64,000 bases of DNA from Neopestalotiopsis rosae (Eukaryota; Ascomycota; Sordariomycetes; Amphisphaeriales; Sporocadaceae): NCBI GenBank assembly GCA_023078685.1, contig JALGAS010000004.1, positions 806,001-870,000 of the forward strand. The letters are read 5' to 3'. The notes under the pieces are model-generated. The model was not told the origin of the DNA. It saw only the letters and a program-made list of their open reading frames with translations, and searched no databases. Made by a program: the position numbers and the translations under genes. Shown piece by piece: positions 21,412 to 34,230 of this stretch (its first letter is position 1; the number at the start of each line of letters is the position of its first letter).

Positions 21412-24400
21412 GGTTTGGCACGTTCGCCTGGTTTGTCTGGCTTGTCTGTCCTGTTCCTGGCCTATCTGTGTGTGTCTTTCCGTCCAGTCGTTTCCTATAG
21501 CTAGCCCGGGATGTGGAGCAGGGTTGCAGCAATTAGGAAGGTAGGGAGGTATGCAGTAGATTAGGAATGGAGCAGGGCCACCCGAGGCGAACGGAAGGGC
21601 AATGCTGGTTGCTTGCTTGCTTGCTTCAGTTCCTGCTTTTTCTTTGCTTGCCGGGCCCCTAGTTCTTTTCTTGCCTGCTGCTCACAAGAGAGCACTTTGA
21701 TTCACCGGCGCCTCGTCTAGTTAGGTCGAAGATCGCTGCTCGTCTCTTGCACTGTTCATGCGAGCGTTGTAGCAGTGTGCTGGGATCCTGAGACAAGTGC
21801 TCAAATTAATAGGTGGGGGTTGTTCTAGTTTTGCACTTTAGCAGTAACAGCCACTCCGGCAATGGCAGAAATGTGTGAGTGCTAATGTGTGCAAGTAGTC
21901 AATGTCGTAGTAGCTTTGAGTAATACGTAGTGCTGTCGGACGGGTCGTGGAACTCGTAGCGGTCGCAGTTTAGTGTCTAGTCGCGCGTAGTGTGAGGCGT
22001 GACACCAAGACGGGTCGATAATGCTGTGCTGCTGCGATGCTGCAATGCGCCGACAGGAAAAAATAAATGAGTCGCGCGGAGATTTGCGGATTGTTGCGTT
22101 GAAAAGAGGGGAAACAAAGCACACTCCAAATTTCCTTGAAATCGCAATGGAAATGCGCGCTGCTGCAAAATGGGGCTGTCTGGCACCCGCTGGCTTGCGA
22201 CTGGGAGTGTGACAACAGCGATGTGGGAAGTGATGTAACGGCGCAAAACGAGTGGGTTGATTTTTTTAATGGGCGTTTGCAGTCGTCAGTCTGCTGCCGA
22301 ACCTTCAGGGCCTTTGATGGATCAAACAAGAAAAAAAGCAACGCCGGGCAGGTTTGGTTCTTTTTCTGCTCTACTGATTGACAGGCAGTGTAGAAAAGTT
22401 GTTCCAAGTTTTGTTTCTCTGGGAGGGAGGCTCTCAAATTCGTATCATTCTCGTATTATTTTTGGGGGATCAGCTGCCCTCTTGTCAGCAGCTCACAACC
22501 AGACACTGGCTTTTTTGGCTGTCCGGGTTGGTAACCTGGTTGCCATGGGCAAGTCGAGAGGTTGGCTCGCTGCTTGGCTGGCCTGCAGTTGCACTAGGTG
22601 CGTAAAGTAGGCAGGCTAAAGCCCGAACGATGCCCTGATTGGGTTTGGGCGGCGATCGCTGGCCAAGGGTTGGGCGCAGGGCCATGGAGTGCATGCAGGG
22701 GTACAGCACGACTATTACCACTGTTGCCTCTGCGTTTGGGCCCTTCTTGCATCGACGTCACCTTTGTTGACCTGGCGACTTTGCGCGTGAAGGGTTTCCC
22801 AATGCACCGCAACACCCCCCAGATCCGGACGGACAATCTAAACAAAGGTTTTATTGAATTACTACTGCAAAACCCTCTTGTCCTTATTCCCTTTACTCCG
22901 GAAATGCACGGCAGTCGTGAGGCATGATTTTGGTGATTTCCGACAGCACCGAATGGTACTTGAACTTTGTCCCTTCAGCCCTGACGCCCTGTGTGCTGTA
23001 TTCAAGGTGCCCTGCCCATTAACCGCCCGCCTTGAAACCTCTGGCAAGGAAAAACCGGGCTATGGGGTCGCATTGATACTCCTAGCGGTTTAGTCACCAA
23101 CTCAATGGGCAAATCACGCCGCCGCCACTGCAAAAGGCTCGTATTGAGCGCTTTTGGGGGCAATGTGAGCGAGCGAGAGGCGGATAGGCAGTTATTGGGG
23201 CGCCCCAATTCCATCTGATTTATCCCTCTTTGTCATGGAATACCGTGTACAAAAGGTAACGTAGCTATTTTTGATAGCGTGCTGAACGTACTGCAGTGGA
23301 CGGCAGTTTTCTCACTGCAGCGAGCTGAAGCCACTAAAATGACCCTCACCGAAAAGCGACCAATACTTGATAAGAGATCAAGACAAATTTGAGAGAGAGA
23401 GGCAACCAGTATCAATAAATATCCCCCCATACGATTTGCCTTTGCTAGATTGTAATATATGTACACCATGTTTGAGACAAAGGTAAGGGCGCAATCTCCA
23501 TGGCTTCTTTTTTGCTCTTTTGGCTCCATACTACAATACACTCATTGCTGCGCAACACACCTGCATTTGAGCTTATGAGCAACCTTGATTCTTTTTCTCA
23601 AGCTTTAAAAAAGGCAATACGATGGAGATTGGCGGGGCTCGGAGGGGGCAGTGCTGGCCCGTGCTGGGATGGTGGGGGAAACGAAGTCCAGCAAAGTCGA
23701 CTTCTCAAACGGCCAGACTGAGCCAAGACTCACAAGACTCTGCGGATCTGCGCTCTTGCGCTCTTGGTCGATTCGGCCCGCAGCTGTCAGTCTAGGTGGC
23801 TTTGTTCATGTCTCTCATTCATTCTCAGGAGAAGGAGAAAAGGAAGAAACAGGTGGCTTTCGCTCAACACATGACTTGACTGGCAAAGCTAGTAACGTAG
23901 GTATATACTGGCACTGCTGCTGGCCCTTGGCCATAACAGCGGCAACGGCGCCATTGAAGACCATCTGGCGTTCACAAGGAGTACGACCATGAACTTCGCT
24001 CTTTGAGCCAGCTATACGCCGTTCTCAAAGCTAGGACAAAGAGCTACTCATCACGAGCCTCTGCCAAAGGATAGCGGCACAGTTCGTCAGCTTCCAGTCC
24101 GGGCCTTTTTGAGAGCACAAAGCCAGCCGCTCATGCCGCAGTGCACCACCACCTTGGGCGCAGTGGGACGTCACAGGCCGTAAGGCTAGAAGCAATCCAG
24201 AAAAGCCCATTGCCAAGTGACGGCTGCCGCCATCTGATGGCCCGTGATTATTATCCCTTAGTCATTATTGAGGCTCTCTTTCCAACGACGCAACAAGAGC
24301 AACACCCCGGGAGGTCCGGAAGACACCTCCGCCAGTTGCTATGCTGGAGAGGGTATGACTGTTGCATTTTATATTGCATCTGTTCATATTGCAATTGGTG

Positions 24401-24951
24401 ATTGGACATTGATGTAGACAAAAATTGGGGCGTGGTGCATCTTTGATAACATGGTTCGCAGCAAAAGCTCCGGCGCCCCTTGGCGTACGGTTGGCCAGTG
24501 GTGGTGATGCATTGATGAAGTCAGTGATCCACCAGATATATCGTTCTATCGTGCTCCCAACGTGCTCGTTCGCCAGAACTCAATTGCAGCAGCTGCAAAG
24601 TGTTGACAATCACTGGCAAAATTGGTTCATGCGTCGCGAGCTACCCTCTTCGCTGGCGGTGGGATGATGTCAAGATGTAGAGCTTGCGTCTGCGTGAAAG
24701 ATTGCACATGCTTATGAGTATTTGATGTCATCATACAGCAAACGAGGAGCTAAGGAGGGGTCGAAGAGCTCAAAAGTCAGTATATGAAGCTCAGAATGCT
24801 CCAAGATGTGCTTTCATTTTAATTCTCCTGATCAATCATCCAAGATACCCGTTCAGTGACTCGCACCCGTCAGATTCGAGCAAATTATCCAAATAACCTT
24901 GACCAAGAAACCGAACAAATACACAAACGTTCTTCCTATTTAAGAGACAAT
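21412..24951. other. Long intergenic region (3.5 kb)
   Basis: No gene supported on either strand. The first part is the leader and promoter of the glucanase gene and contains a short TTGC/GCTT microsatellite near 21607-21626. Open frames in the rest are short, lack splice-linked partners and resemble no family. A 3.5-kb promoter region is large for this window and could hide a non-coding RNA, which I cannot demonstrate. Confidence 0.4.
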
Positions 24952-25503
24952 ATGCCTACCACCCGAGCCAACGCCGCATCCGAGGCTGCCAAGCACGAGG
25001 AGTTCAGCCTTCGCAAGCCCTCCTCGGAGCCCATCACAAGAAAGGGACACGCCGTAGGCACCCAAGTCGGCAATGACGCCATTCCAGAGTACCACGCCGA
25101 GGTCTTTGATGCCGGCTCCGCCCCGCAAGAGTTCTCGCACCAGCCCAATACCGAGGGCGAGGTCCCCGGCCAGGCCATGAACGAGTTTGCTACCGAGCGC
25201 ACCAGCGCCAGCGACACCCTGACTGGTGCCACCTCCAAGACGCTCAACAAGGGGTTGGGCAAGCCGGTGCGCGGCCAGGAGGACCTGGGTATGAAGGGTA
25301 GTCACAGCCGTTCTGGTGGTAGAAAGAGTGGTGGCTTGCCTGGTCTCAGCGCATCGGCTGGCATTGACAGTGTCCGGCTCAAGGGCGCTGATCTGGGCGA
25401 GGGCATCCACAAGGGCATGAAGGGCAAGGGTACTGAAGACTATCCTGGTGCCACGGAGAGAATCCCGGAGAGTGCTGAGCAGGTTGCTTCCGAGAGACCA
25501 TAG
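24952..25503 (+). CDS. Small hydrophilic conserved-type fungal protein, 183 aa
   Basis: Function unknown. Single exon. The first ATG is at 24952 (MPTTRANAASEAAKHEEFS); in-frame codons upstream back to 24856 begin with GTG and are taken as leader. The protein lacks Cys, signal peptide and TM segments. It is rich in Gly, Lys, Glu, Ser and Pro, as in small stress- or conidiation-associated disordered proteins of ascomycetes. Recognisable blocks are TRKGHAVGTQVGNDAIPEYH, TATSKTLNKGLGKP-like GATSKTLNKGLGKPVRGQED, and KGADLGEGIHKGMKGKGTED. The two KG/GEG blocks near the end look like weak repeats. Codon use matches the neighbours, so I take it as a real gene. Confidence 0.72.
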   Translation: MPTTRANAASEAAKHEEFSLRKPSSEPITRKGHAVGTQVGNDAIPEYHAEVFDAGSAPQEFSHQPNTEGEVPGQAMNEFATERTSASDTLTGATSKTLNKGLGKPVRGQEDLGMKGSHSRSGGRKSGGLPGLSASAGIDSVRLKGADLGEGIHKGMKGKGTEDYPGATERIPESAEQVASERP

Positions 25504-25654
25504 GCGAGTCGATGTTAGGTCGAAATGAATAATGACATTTATGTTTTACATGCTCGATAACATGGATCAACGTCTGGACTACATCTTGTCACATAGCCGT
25601 GTCTATGTATGTACAATTATGCAGTGCAGCTCGTGAACTCATCAGCATTCGGAA

Positions 25655-26467
25655 TTATTGGGTCTGAATATCCAAGTTCTTTTTGCTAGAAAGTTGCTTC
25701 ATGATCTTTCGCCTTTGCGACAACATATGTGTATACAGAAATGGTCCAGCTGTACATGGCATTAGCACAGTATCGTGTTTTTTGAGATTGAGAGATGCAT
25801 ACCAGGCAAATATGTGACCAGTCCAAGTAGGAGGTAGCCCTTGTAGAACCGACCAACTCCCGTACCTTCAGTCAGGGCCAGGTATACCAGTCCAGCTTCA
25901 CTCAGCAAGCCGATTGGGTACAGAGGCAGGAAAGCATTATATCTATCAAAAAGTCAGCCAACTACACGACTTGCAGGATCTCCGACAACTTTGCATCAAG
26001 GTCATCAGCAGTAGAGCTCACCTGAGTAACTTGAGCCAGCGGGGAGTATCACCGGTGCTCAACTGGGCAACAAAATAGCCGTAGCGAATGATCTCGGAGC
26101 AGCCCCAGGCCAAGACACAGCCGAGGAACAAGGCAACGCCCCACTCGCTGCCGCCGCTACCGCTGCCGCCGACGATGATCTCGGGGAACTTGACCATGAC
26201 GGTCCAGACGACGAGGTTCTTGCCGCCAATCTGCAGCGCCGTGGTGCCGGCCGAGGCGCGCACCAGGCCGAGCGCGGCGTGGACGACCTCGAGCAGCGCC
26301 AGGGTCTGGGTCCCGCTCAGGAGCGGCAGCACTTCGTCGTACAGATCCGCGAGCCGGGACTCGGCGTACGGACGTGGCAGCTGCAGGACTGTGGAGACGG
26401 TGATATATCCCCATAGCAGGAGGGAGAGAGCGTTGTACGCGACGAGATAGGTGTTTTGGACGGTCAT
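25655..26467 (-). CDS. Very-long-chain (3R)-3-hydroxyacyl-CoA dehydratase (PHS1/HACD/PTPLA family), 3 exons, 226 aa
   Basis: ER membrane enzyme that removes water from 3-hydroxyacyl-CoA in the fatty-acid elongation cycle, supplying very-long-chain acyl groups for sphingolipids. Exons are 26467-26022, 25942-25803 and 25749-25655. Introns are 79 and 53 bp with CTGAC and CTAAT branch sites, joined in phases 2 and 1. The multi-pass protein shows LALLEVVHAALGLV, SEIIRYGYFV and the catalytic region YNAFLPLYPIGLLSE. Tyr157 and Glu164 have the same seven-residue spacing as the catalytic Tyr/Glu pair of yeast Phs1. It ends LYTHMLSQRRKIMKQLSSKK, a cytosolic Lys-rich tail usual for the family. Length is normal for the family. 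Confidence 0.93.
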
Positions 26468-28884
26468 GATTGAAACGACCTTTTGTCAGGGGCCTCGCGC
26501 GGGTCTGGTGAGGCGGCTTGCTTCCGGCTCAGCTTGTTGATCCCTGGATGTCCGTCTACCAGCGATTTGCACTTCTCGGCAGCCCAACACGTTCCGTTTC
26601 TGGCTTTTCGGAAATCAGCTTTACGCAACTATTGACTCGAAAGTAACAGCCTCTCTCCTTTCCAGAAGAATATGCATCTCATTGATCCCGACGAGATTTA
26701 CGAATTACTGGGCGGTCAACATTGGCAAATTGCTGAACCTCGGCCCCGCATCCCAGAATCAGATGCATTCTCCGCTATTTAGCACATACATAGTAGACGC
26801 GACTTGGGAACAAAACCTCATTGCGACAATATTGATTTGCCAAGGCTTCATTATTCAGACATACATCTGTGTTGTCTCTTCCCCGGGATTCCCACGTTTG
26901 ACCTCATCATGGCCCTAGCGTCACGACTTGCATTTTTGACAGCTCGGTAAACTTTATAGTGCATTCTCGGCACTCGATCTGCAGCGCGCGCACTAGAGTG
27001 GGATGATTCACCAACCTCGTACCCACTCGTAAAGAGGGTCCAATGCTTCGTTGCTTGCGGCAACGCGTGCTGATCGCATTGGCATCTCTCTAAAGAGCGA
27101 CTCTCACTGTGGAGTTTGACAAGCGAGCATAGTACTCTGTGGGTAACGATGACACGGAAAGCCGTTGAGCCTTTCCCGGTCGCCTGAGTGGCCGCAGAAG
27201 ATCACTGACACGCGAGGAAAGTGCTTGGCAGCTTTGCTCGATGATGGCCAAGGCTTAATCGTCGTCTCCAAGGCTATCGTGGCCGCACCTCGACGGGCTC
27301 GTGTCTTTGGAGACGCGTTGCGATGACCAAAGCGGAGTGTTAAATGGCGCCAGCGACATCATGCAAAGGCTGCTATGCGCCTTGGGGTCGTGGCTCATTC
27401 AATCCATGGAAGTCCACAGTTACAGAGGACCACATTCCGTGGCTGTCTTCCATCGAGAAGGTTCAACCGAAAGCCTTGCAAAGTCGTTCAAGCATACAAG
27501 GTCTGGCCCATTACAGCGGCTCGCTTACACAGCTGATGTGATAAGCACCAGTATGCCTGCATGAGAGTCCGGCTTTGGGGTCAGAAACGTCCTGGAGGAA
27601 TTGAAGTCCGTATGATTTGGGCACACTCGTACGAGTCGTTTTGAATGCAATGCCAGGATGTTTGTGGGTGCAGATAAGCGGAAGGCCTTCTCTGGGTCTG
27701 CTTTCATCCAAGCCGTACTATCGGGAGATGCAGCCAGCCAAGCGAATATTGCAATCCCGGCAATCGAACTCACTTATTGGGATGGCTGCATCAGCATACT
27801 TCTCGATCCGCTACATCGAGGTAAAGAAGGGGAATGAATTCTGAGATCGAGCAAACCTGTTCACTGCAGTCAATGTTTGCACCCAGACCAACCTCTCTTG
27901 TTTGTCCTCAGATTGTTGGAACGCCAGATTACACAGGACAGCACGGCGCAGATTCCGATCCAAACAGATCCACGAAAGTGATGATATCCTGACTAAATCC
28001 ACTCAACTCGACCATATTGATAAATCAATTTTGTCCCAAGAAACAAGATACCTCTGGTCACACGACAGATTGCTCAGAAGTGCCGGCCGAAATGCACCCC
28101 ATCTCAGCCACTGCTCCTGGGCGTGACGTAAAAGGCAGAATAAAGACAGTAATCATTAATAAATCCTGGAACTCTCGCCTCAGACCTACATGAGACTATC
28201 GAAAACACCAAACAACATCGCCAACTGCGCACCTGTGCTCAAGGTTCAGAAGAGTGCGACCCGAGCCAATATCCAGCCTCCACAGCCGCAGGCTAAATGA
28301 ATGTAGGGTTGCAGCAATAGATCCGGCGGCGGTTTGGTCAGACCAGTATTTCCCGATTTGGACAGCAGAAGTCCTCATGCAGGGCTATCTTTGGCAATTG
28401 TGCTGACGACCTCACTGTAACCTCTTACCCATACCAACTAGTGACCCAAGATGATTGGACAATCCTACATGAAATTCTTTCCAACCCCTGGTCAAGCCAC
28501 GCGACCGTACCGACGTTGGAAACGGGCATATGCAGCACCGTTGGATCAGGATTCCTCGAATCAAATCGTCCCTGGCTTTGTCTTTGAGACTTTCTTATAC
28601 TGAACTGTCTTGAATTGGTCTTCATTATCTTGGGTTATGACGTCGATCTTTCCTGTTCTAGACCTGACCTTGCAGTCAATAAATTTCAGCTCACATCAGG
28701 GCCTGGTACGGCTCGTCTTGGCGAGCTCAATGCTTTCGTGATGCTTGTAAGTCATGATGATTTAAGCGATGTCGACGACGATGGGCTCGAGCGGAGGATG
28801 AAGGTTGTCTATATATCATGAGGCGATGGGATCGATCACTTGAGAATAGCTTCATCAGTCAATTCTCTCGACATCTACAGTACA
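26468..28884. other. Divergent intergenic region (2.4 kb)
   Basis: Upstream of both the dehydratase (-) and the FAD oxidase (+). No gene, repeat or RNA recognised. The last 50 bp are the probable short leader of the oxidase gene. Confidence 0.4.
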
Positions 28885-30438
28885 ATGCTCGCTACTCGAG
28901 TTCTGATAGGCGCATTCGCCGTGGCTTCGGTCATTGCAGACACTTGTTCCACCGTTCAGCTCATCTCCTCCATCGAGGTGGACAGTCCTGTATCTTTGGC
29001 GTACATTACGGAGCAGGCTGATTACTGGTCCTCATCATGTGCCTCGCTCCTCCCTACCTGCATCATCTTCCCCAAGTCCGCTGAAGAGGTGGCCACTGTC
29101 ATCAAGGTCTTGAATGACAACAATGAGAGCTTTGCCATCAAGTCAGGAGGGCACAGTCCTAATAACTACTTTGCTAGCATTGATGGCGGTCCCCTCATTT
29201 CCACTCAGAGAATGGACCAGGTGCTTCTCGACATTGACACTGGCATCGCAAGAGTCGGGCCTGGCATTCGTCTAGACGAGATCGCCGCCCAGCTACAAGG
29301 CACCGGCTGGACCTTTGTAGGCGGGCGCATCGGCAACACTGGCGTCGGCGGCCTAGTCCTCGGCGGCGGCCTCTCCTACATGTCGGCACAGTACGGCTGG
29401 GCCGCCTCGTCTGTCATCGAGTACGAAATCGTCCTCGCCAACGGCACCGTGACCACGGCTTCCGCATCTCAAAACCCGGACCTGTACAAGGCGCTCAAGG
29501 GCGGCGGCAACAACTTTGGCGTCGTCACCACCTACGTGCTGCAGACGTACCGCCAGGGCGATGTGTACGGCGGCAACCTCGTGTTTGCCCGGAGCGGGCC
29601 CGAAATTGACGCGAAGCTGCTCCAGGCCGTGCGCGACTTTACCGAGTACAATGACGACGACAAGGCCGCGGTGATCGTCACGGCCGAGCGGTCCACCGTC
29701 GACGCCGTCGACTCGTGGATCCTGTTCATCTTCTACGACGGCCCCATGCCCCCCGAGGCGACGTTCAAGAATTTCACCGATGCCGGTGTGCCCACGCTCA
29801 ACACGCTGCGGACGCAGACGTACTCTGAGCTCATTGGCGGCAGCAACTGGGTCATTGTCAAGGCGTCGGTCGTCGACATTGGCACCGAGACGATCCCGCT
29901 GCCCTCGGCGGAGAATGGAGACTTCATGGACGAGCTGCACGCTCACTGGCGCAACGTCTCGGGCAGCGTCCAGCTCGAGCCTGGCATTGTCGCGTCCATT
30001 GCATATCAGCCATTTCCCAAGCAAATCGCCACGGCGGCCCGGGAGAGGAGCGTCGACCTCATTGACTGTGACGAGGATGTGGACAAGATGATTATTGAGA
30101 GTAAGTTTTAGACTCGCCGCGTCGCAGAAACCCTTCGAGAAGTGGCTTGCTAACCCAACATTATAGTGAACTACAGCTTCACATTGCAGACCGAGTATGA
30201 CAAGATGGCCGATACGCTAGAAGCAACTTACACGGGCGTGCGCGACAGAGTCTTGGAATGGACGAGTGCCGGCAAATTGCCAGAGACATATCTGCCCGTC
30301 TTTATGAATTACGGCTTCTTTCGTCAGGACTACTTTGGCAGACTCAAGCCAGAGAATGCAGAGTTTGCAAGGACTGTAGCAGCGCAGGTTGACCCCAGTG
30401 GCTTCTTTAGAGATCGTACGGGAGGCTTCAGACCATGA
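28885..30438 (+). CDS. Secreted FAD-linked oxidoreductase (PCMH/BBE type), 2 exons, 495 aa
   Basis: Oxidises small alcohols, sugars or metabolites using covalently bound FAD; substrate not predictable. Exons are 28885-30100 and 30167-30438 with a 66-bp intron (GTAAGT...TAG, phase 1). The start ATG gives a signal peptide (MLATRVLIGAFAVASVIA); no upstream in-frame ATG exists. The PCMH FAD-binding domain contains FAIKSGGHSPNNYFA, where His90 is the expected 8-alpha-histidyl FAD ligand, and GNTGVGGLVLGGGLSY. The Cys that gives a second flavin bond in berberine bridge enzyme is absent, so single attachment is likely. The BBE module at the C terminus ends MNYGFFRQDYFGRLK. It faces the metallo-hydrolase gene tail to tail 165 bp away. 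Confidence 0.9.
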
Positions 30439-30603
30439 GACTTCTGTGTTTATCACGGGCCAATTTGTGGTAGTTTCATATTTTCTCTATTGCGCGAGTC
30501 TATCTTCTTAAACCTTCAAAATCGAAATCGTTATAATGAACTGGCTGAGCGAGTAAAGTGCTTTGTGTATCTTTCAAACAGTGATATGTTTATGATTCAC
30601 CAC

Positions 30604-31825
30604 CTAATTCGCCGCTTCGCCCTCAATAGCTGGTGCGATATGTGTCAAGAACTCCCATTCAAGCTTCTCCTTCCAGCCAAGCTCTTTCCAATTATTCGCA
30701 GACTCCGGGAAGAAATTAGCCACGTGGATCAGCGCATCATCATGCGCCGCCAAGAACAAGACATTTTCCTGCGAATCCGGGATCTGCGCCCTCTTGAGCA
30801 TCTCGTTCGCGACATCAGCATCAGGCGCCACGGCAGGCACAACCTCAAAGAAGGGTTCGTCAATGGCACGACCCCGGGCCGTCTGTAGCCGCTCAAGAGC
30901 AGAGCGTATGCACGTTGTCGTCTCGGTCTTGCCCAAGTGCGCCGGATGACGGGCAAAGGAGACCTGGCTCGGGAGTGGCTTTTGCGCATTGGGCCGCAGC
31001 TCCCCGGCCATGTGGTAGAGGTCACCGCTCAGCACGGCAAACGTGTCAGGATTCGTGGTCGTACGCACGACGCCGCCAATGTGGCCCAGGGCATGGCCGG
31101 GTAGGTCAATCAGGTAAAAGGAGCCGTCGCCGAAGAAGTCGGCGGCGTCAAAACCGTAGAATTTGATGGAACCGTCAAAGGACACTTCGCGTAGGGTCTT
31201 GCCTCTGGATTATTGCGGATCATCAACAAACTGGTTTTACAGAAGGATAAGATGTCAGTTCAAACTCACCTCATCATATCCTCGTGAAACTGAGAGTCTT
31301 CCTTCTCAGGATAGGTGGGCAAGATGACTTCCTTCGCCCCGGGACCAACCACAATCTCGTGTGTATCGGGAAAGGTAGAAGGATCACCAACATGGTCGAG
31401 ATGCCAGTGGCTGCTCATTATTAGTAAGGCAATTCTCAACGCACTGTCAACTTGTGCGACTCTGCGACTCACCTCCAAATAATGCTCTCGACCGATGCCA
31501 GATCAACGCCCCCTTCACTCAGCACTTGAGCCACCGTCTTGGGAACCTCTGCAGTTGCCTGCACGCTGGCAATCTCCTCCTTGATCGCTGGGGTGACCTT
31601 GTCCGGATCATTGTTCATGGCCAGATCGAAGACGACCTTTCGCCCAGTTGGACTCTCGATAAGGAACGACCACGCTGGTGAGAGTGCCAGGCGCTCGTAC
31701 CCGTCTAGTGGCGGCCCAAAGAAGGCGGCAATGGGAATATCTCCGATCCTGGCTCCCGTCTCGATGATGCTCAATTTTGCGACGGACCCGGATGGGAAGT
31801 CGTGATTTTTGGATGTTTCGGCCAT
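30604..31825 (-). CDS. Metallo-beta-lactamase-fold hydrolase (lactonase-like), 3 exons, 364 aa
   Basis: Zinc hydrolase of the MBL superfamily, closest in layout to fungal lactonase-like proteins that open lactone rings. Exons are 31825-31473, 31410-31270 and 31204-30604; introns of 62 and 65 bp are both phase 2. The first join creates the metal motif SHWHLDHVGD, with HxHxDH at residues 119-124, which confirms the splice. Further metal ligands are the His in DLPGHALGHIGG and the Asp in VLSGDLYHMAG; a late His is at HDDALIHVANF. No signal peptide or TM segment is present, so the enzyme is probably cytosolic. The neighbouring FAD oxidase could supply an oxidised (lactone) product, but convergent genes need not share a pathway. 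Confidence 0.9.
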
Positions 31826-33612
31826 GTTGTGATTGATTGCAATGTATGCACCTGGAGTGACTGATGCCTTTGAGCAACAGGACTAAAACTCGACCTTTGC
31901 GCTACATTATATACATAGAGCAAATACCGAGTATTCAATTGCCAGCCATTCAATGTCATCTTTCCGTGCTTACTCACGGCTCGATGATGTGTCGTTGTGC
32001 AATACGGTACAATGTCGGGTCGGTGTTACCATATCGTTTAATCTGACAAATATGTAAGGGAAAAGACGGCATGTTAGTAGTTCTGGAGGGTGTTGCATCA
32101 GTAGCGCGTGTTGCTTGGTTGCACGGTCAAAAAGCCAACAACCTTAAAAAGTCACAGGCGTACTTCAATCATGCTGATTCAAAATGACGAAAATTGATCG
32201 GGTCCAATAAGCGCCGAAACCTGCAAAATATTGTTGCCCAGAGTACGACTGAATATGTAGACAGATGACATGCGCACCGAGTGGCGCGTCTTGAGGGGCG
32301 ACTTAGCTACTGAATAGTAGTACTATCCATCTCCGATTAGTAGCTCGATGGTTGAGTGCCCCACCAAGTATTAAGTTCTGTTGCACACTATAGGTTATGT
32401 CATACAGTATTCCGTAAGCAATCCCGCGTCGCTCCGGGATCAGCCGGGCTAGGTATATTGTACTAATGTCTGCGATTATTCATTTTCAAATGCCTCATTT
32501 TTAATTTTTGTCGGCACTATGAAATAAATCGAGTTCAAGTTCCTTGATGCGGCTTTCGTCATTTGGAGATTTTAGAGAAACCTTGACATTCAATGATTGA
32601 GATCGGAATGACCATGCTTGTAGATAGGGCCGCTTATTGTGTCGGCACCAGTGCAAACAAGGCTGAAAGTGGCTTTGTGCTTATTTTTTCGGTTTATTGT
32701 GGTTCCTTCTACTTTTCTGAGTCTGACCAAGATGCAGAACTTTTGATGATATTGCCGTTATCTCTGCCTCTTTAATCTTTTGTGCGTGGTGCAAACGGAC
32801 GAATGATGCAATTTTCTTGCCTCGTAGAGCATTGTTCAACTGATTCTTGCTTGTCGCCTCGAGCCAAGATGAGACAAATTTATTGGAAAGAGCCTGTTTG
32901 ATTAACGGAACGTCCATCCTAGATACCTGGTTTCTGCCGAACGAGGAACATGCAAGTCGATAAATTCGACGATTGAAAGGAGTGTAGGCAGTTCCATTTC
33001 AAAATACAACGGTCCTCAGGTTGGATGTAATACATGTAGTGTTCCTATCAAAAGGTCCAATATAGCTAGGAAGTCTTGATACTTGAATATTAGAATAGCG
33101 ACTTATTGTGTCAGATCAGGTATTGCTGAAACGTGCGCTCTCTCATCTTCATTGACATCCGATTTGCTATCCAGAGCGCATCATGGTTTTTGCTTTTTAT
33201 ATGTTCACTTGCATGCAAAATTGAACATCACCCCTGCAACACCAATCCAGGATGAATTCTCTCCAAAAGTTAACGTGACCCCCGCATCACGAAACTCGAT
33301 TTTGTGAATGTGAGTTTTGAGCGCCTGCCCAACGTGAGATTCGCAGAGCCGACGGCAACAAAAACACGACAAACCACACACCCATTTTTGCGCCTTCACA
33401 CAGTCCTCCAGCAACCATCTTGATTCTGCCATTGCAGCAGTTGCCAGTTTTAAGAGTCCATCACTCCAACAGTGTATAAACTGCATTCCATTCCTGCCAC
33501 ATCCATTCCCAGATTACTCACTCTTGTTTCAACTCACAATTACTACCCCCACCACCAACAATTGCAGACCGACTGATATCACATTATTACAACATCACAA
33601 CAACATATCATC
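31826..33612. other. Divergent intergenic region (1.8 kb)
   Basis: No gene or RNA recognised. It separates the hydrolase (-) and the small basic protein gene (+). The last 150 bp, with CAACAACA-type words just before the start codon, are a likely leader of the latter. Confidence 0.4.
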
Positions 33613-34230
33613 ATGGCATCCCCCAAGAAGCCCGTCTTGACTGCTCGTGAGACTGAGCTTGCTGGCCTCGTTTGGCAGTGCTTCGAGATTGAGCCAAAGG
33701 TACCTCAGCAACAACTCCATTACTTGCCTGCCCTCTCCATCATTGGCAATTGAAACATTCGCTAACCGTGACCTAATTTGCAGGTCAACTTCAAGAAGCT
33801 CGCTGAGCTCGCCGGTTTCAAGAACGCTGCCACCGCCAGCGCCTGCTGGGGCCCGGCCAAGAAGAAGCTCATGGCCAATGCTGGCATCGTCACTCCTACC
33901 AGAACTCCAACCACCAAGCGCAGTGCCGCCACTCTTGCCGCTGCCGGCAACGACGATCAGCAGCAGTCGACTCCCACAAAGAAGCCTCGCAAGACCAATA
34001 ATGGCAAGAGCATTGGCGCCAAGGCCATGATGGCTGGCAATGGAAACGAGCGAGGTGCCATTCTGGACGGCGATGTTGATCACGAGGACGAGGACAAGGG
34101 CCTGGACGATGCCCTCAGCGCCCAGCTTCTCGATGACTCCCGCGCATCTTTTTCAATCAAGGAGGAGGATGACAAGAACAGCTTTCTGGGAAGCGAGCAC
34201 GACTATGACTTTCAGCATGGAGAGGTCTAG
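33613..34230 (+). CDS. Small fungal protein with N-terminal helix-turn-helix-like region, 2 exons, 177 aa
   Basis: Exons are 33613-33699 and 33784-34230; the 84-bp intron (GTACCT...TTTGCAG) is phase 0. The N terminus reads LTARETELAGLVWQCFE, then VNFKKLAELAGFKNAATAS and ACWGPAKKKLM. This pattern (helix, LAELxGxxxAxxAxxxWxxxKKKL) is common in small ascomycete proteins with a Myb/HTH-like DNA-binding fold. The middle is basic and Pro/Thr-rich (TPTRTPTTKRSAA, TPTKKPRKT) and could carry a nuclear localisation signal. The C terminus is acidic. A nuclear DNA- or chromatin-associated role is an inference; I cannot name a gene. Confidence 0.72.

Noticed and set aside
24856..24951. N-terminal extension of the small hydrophilic protein
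   Set aside because: It would need a GTG start; the first ATG is at 24952.
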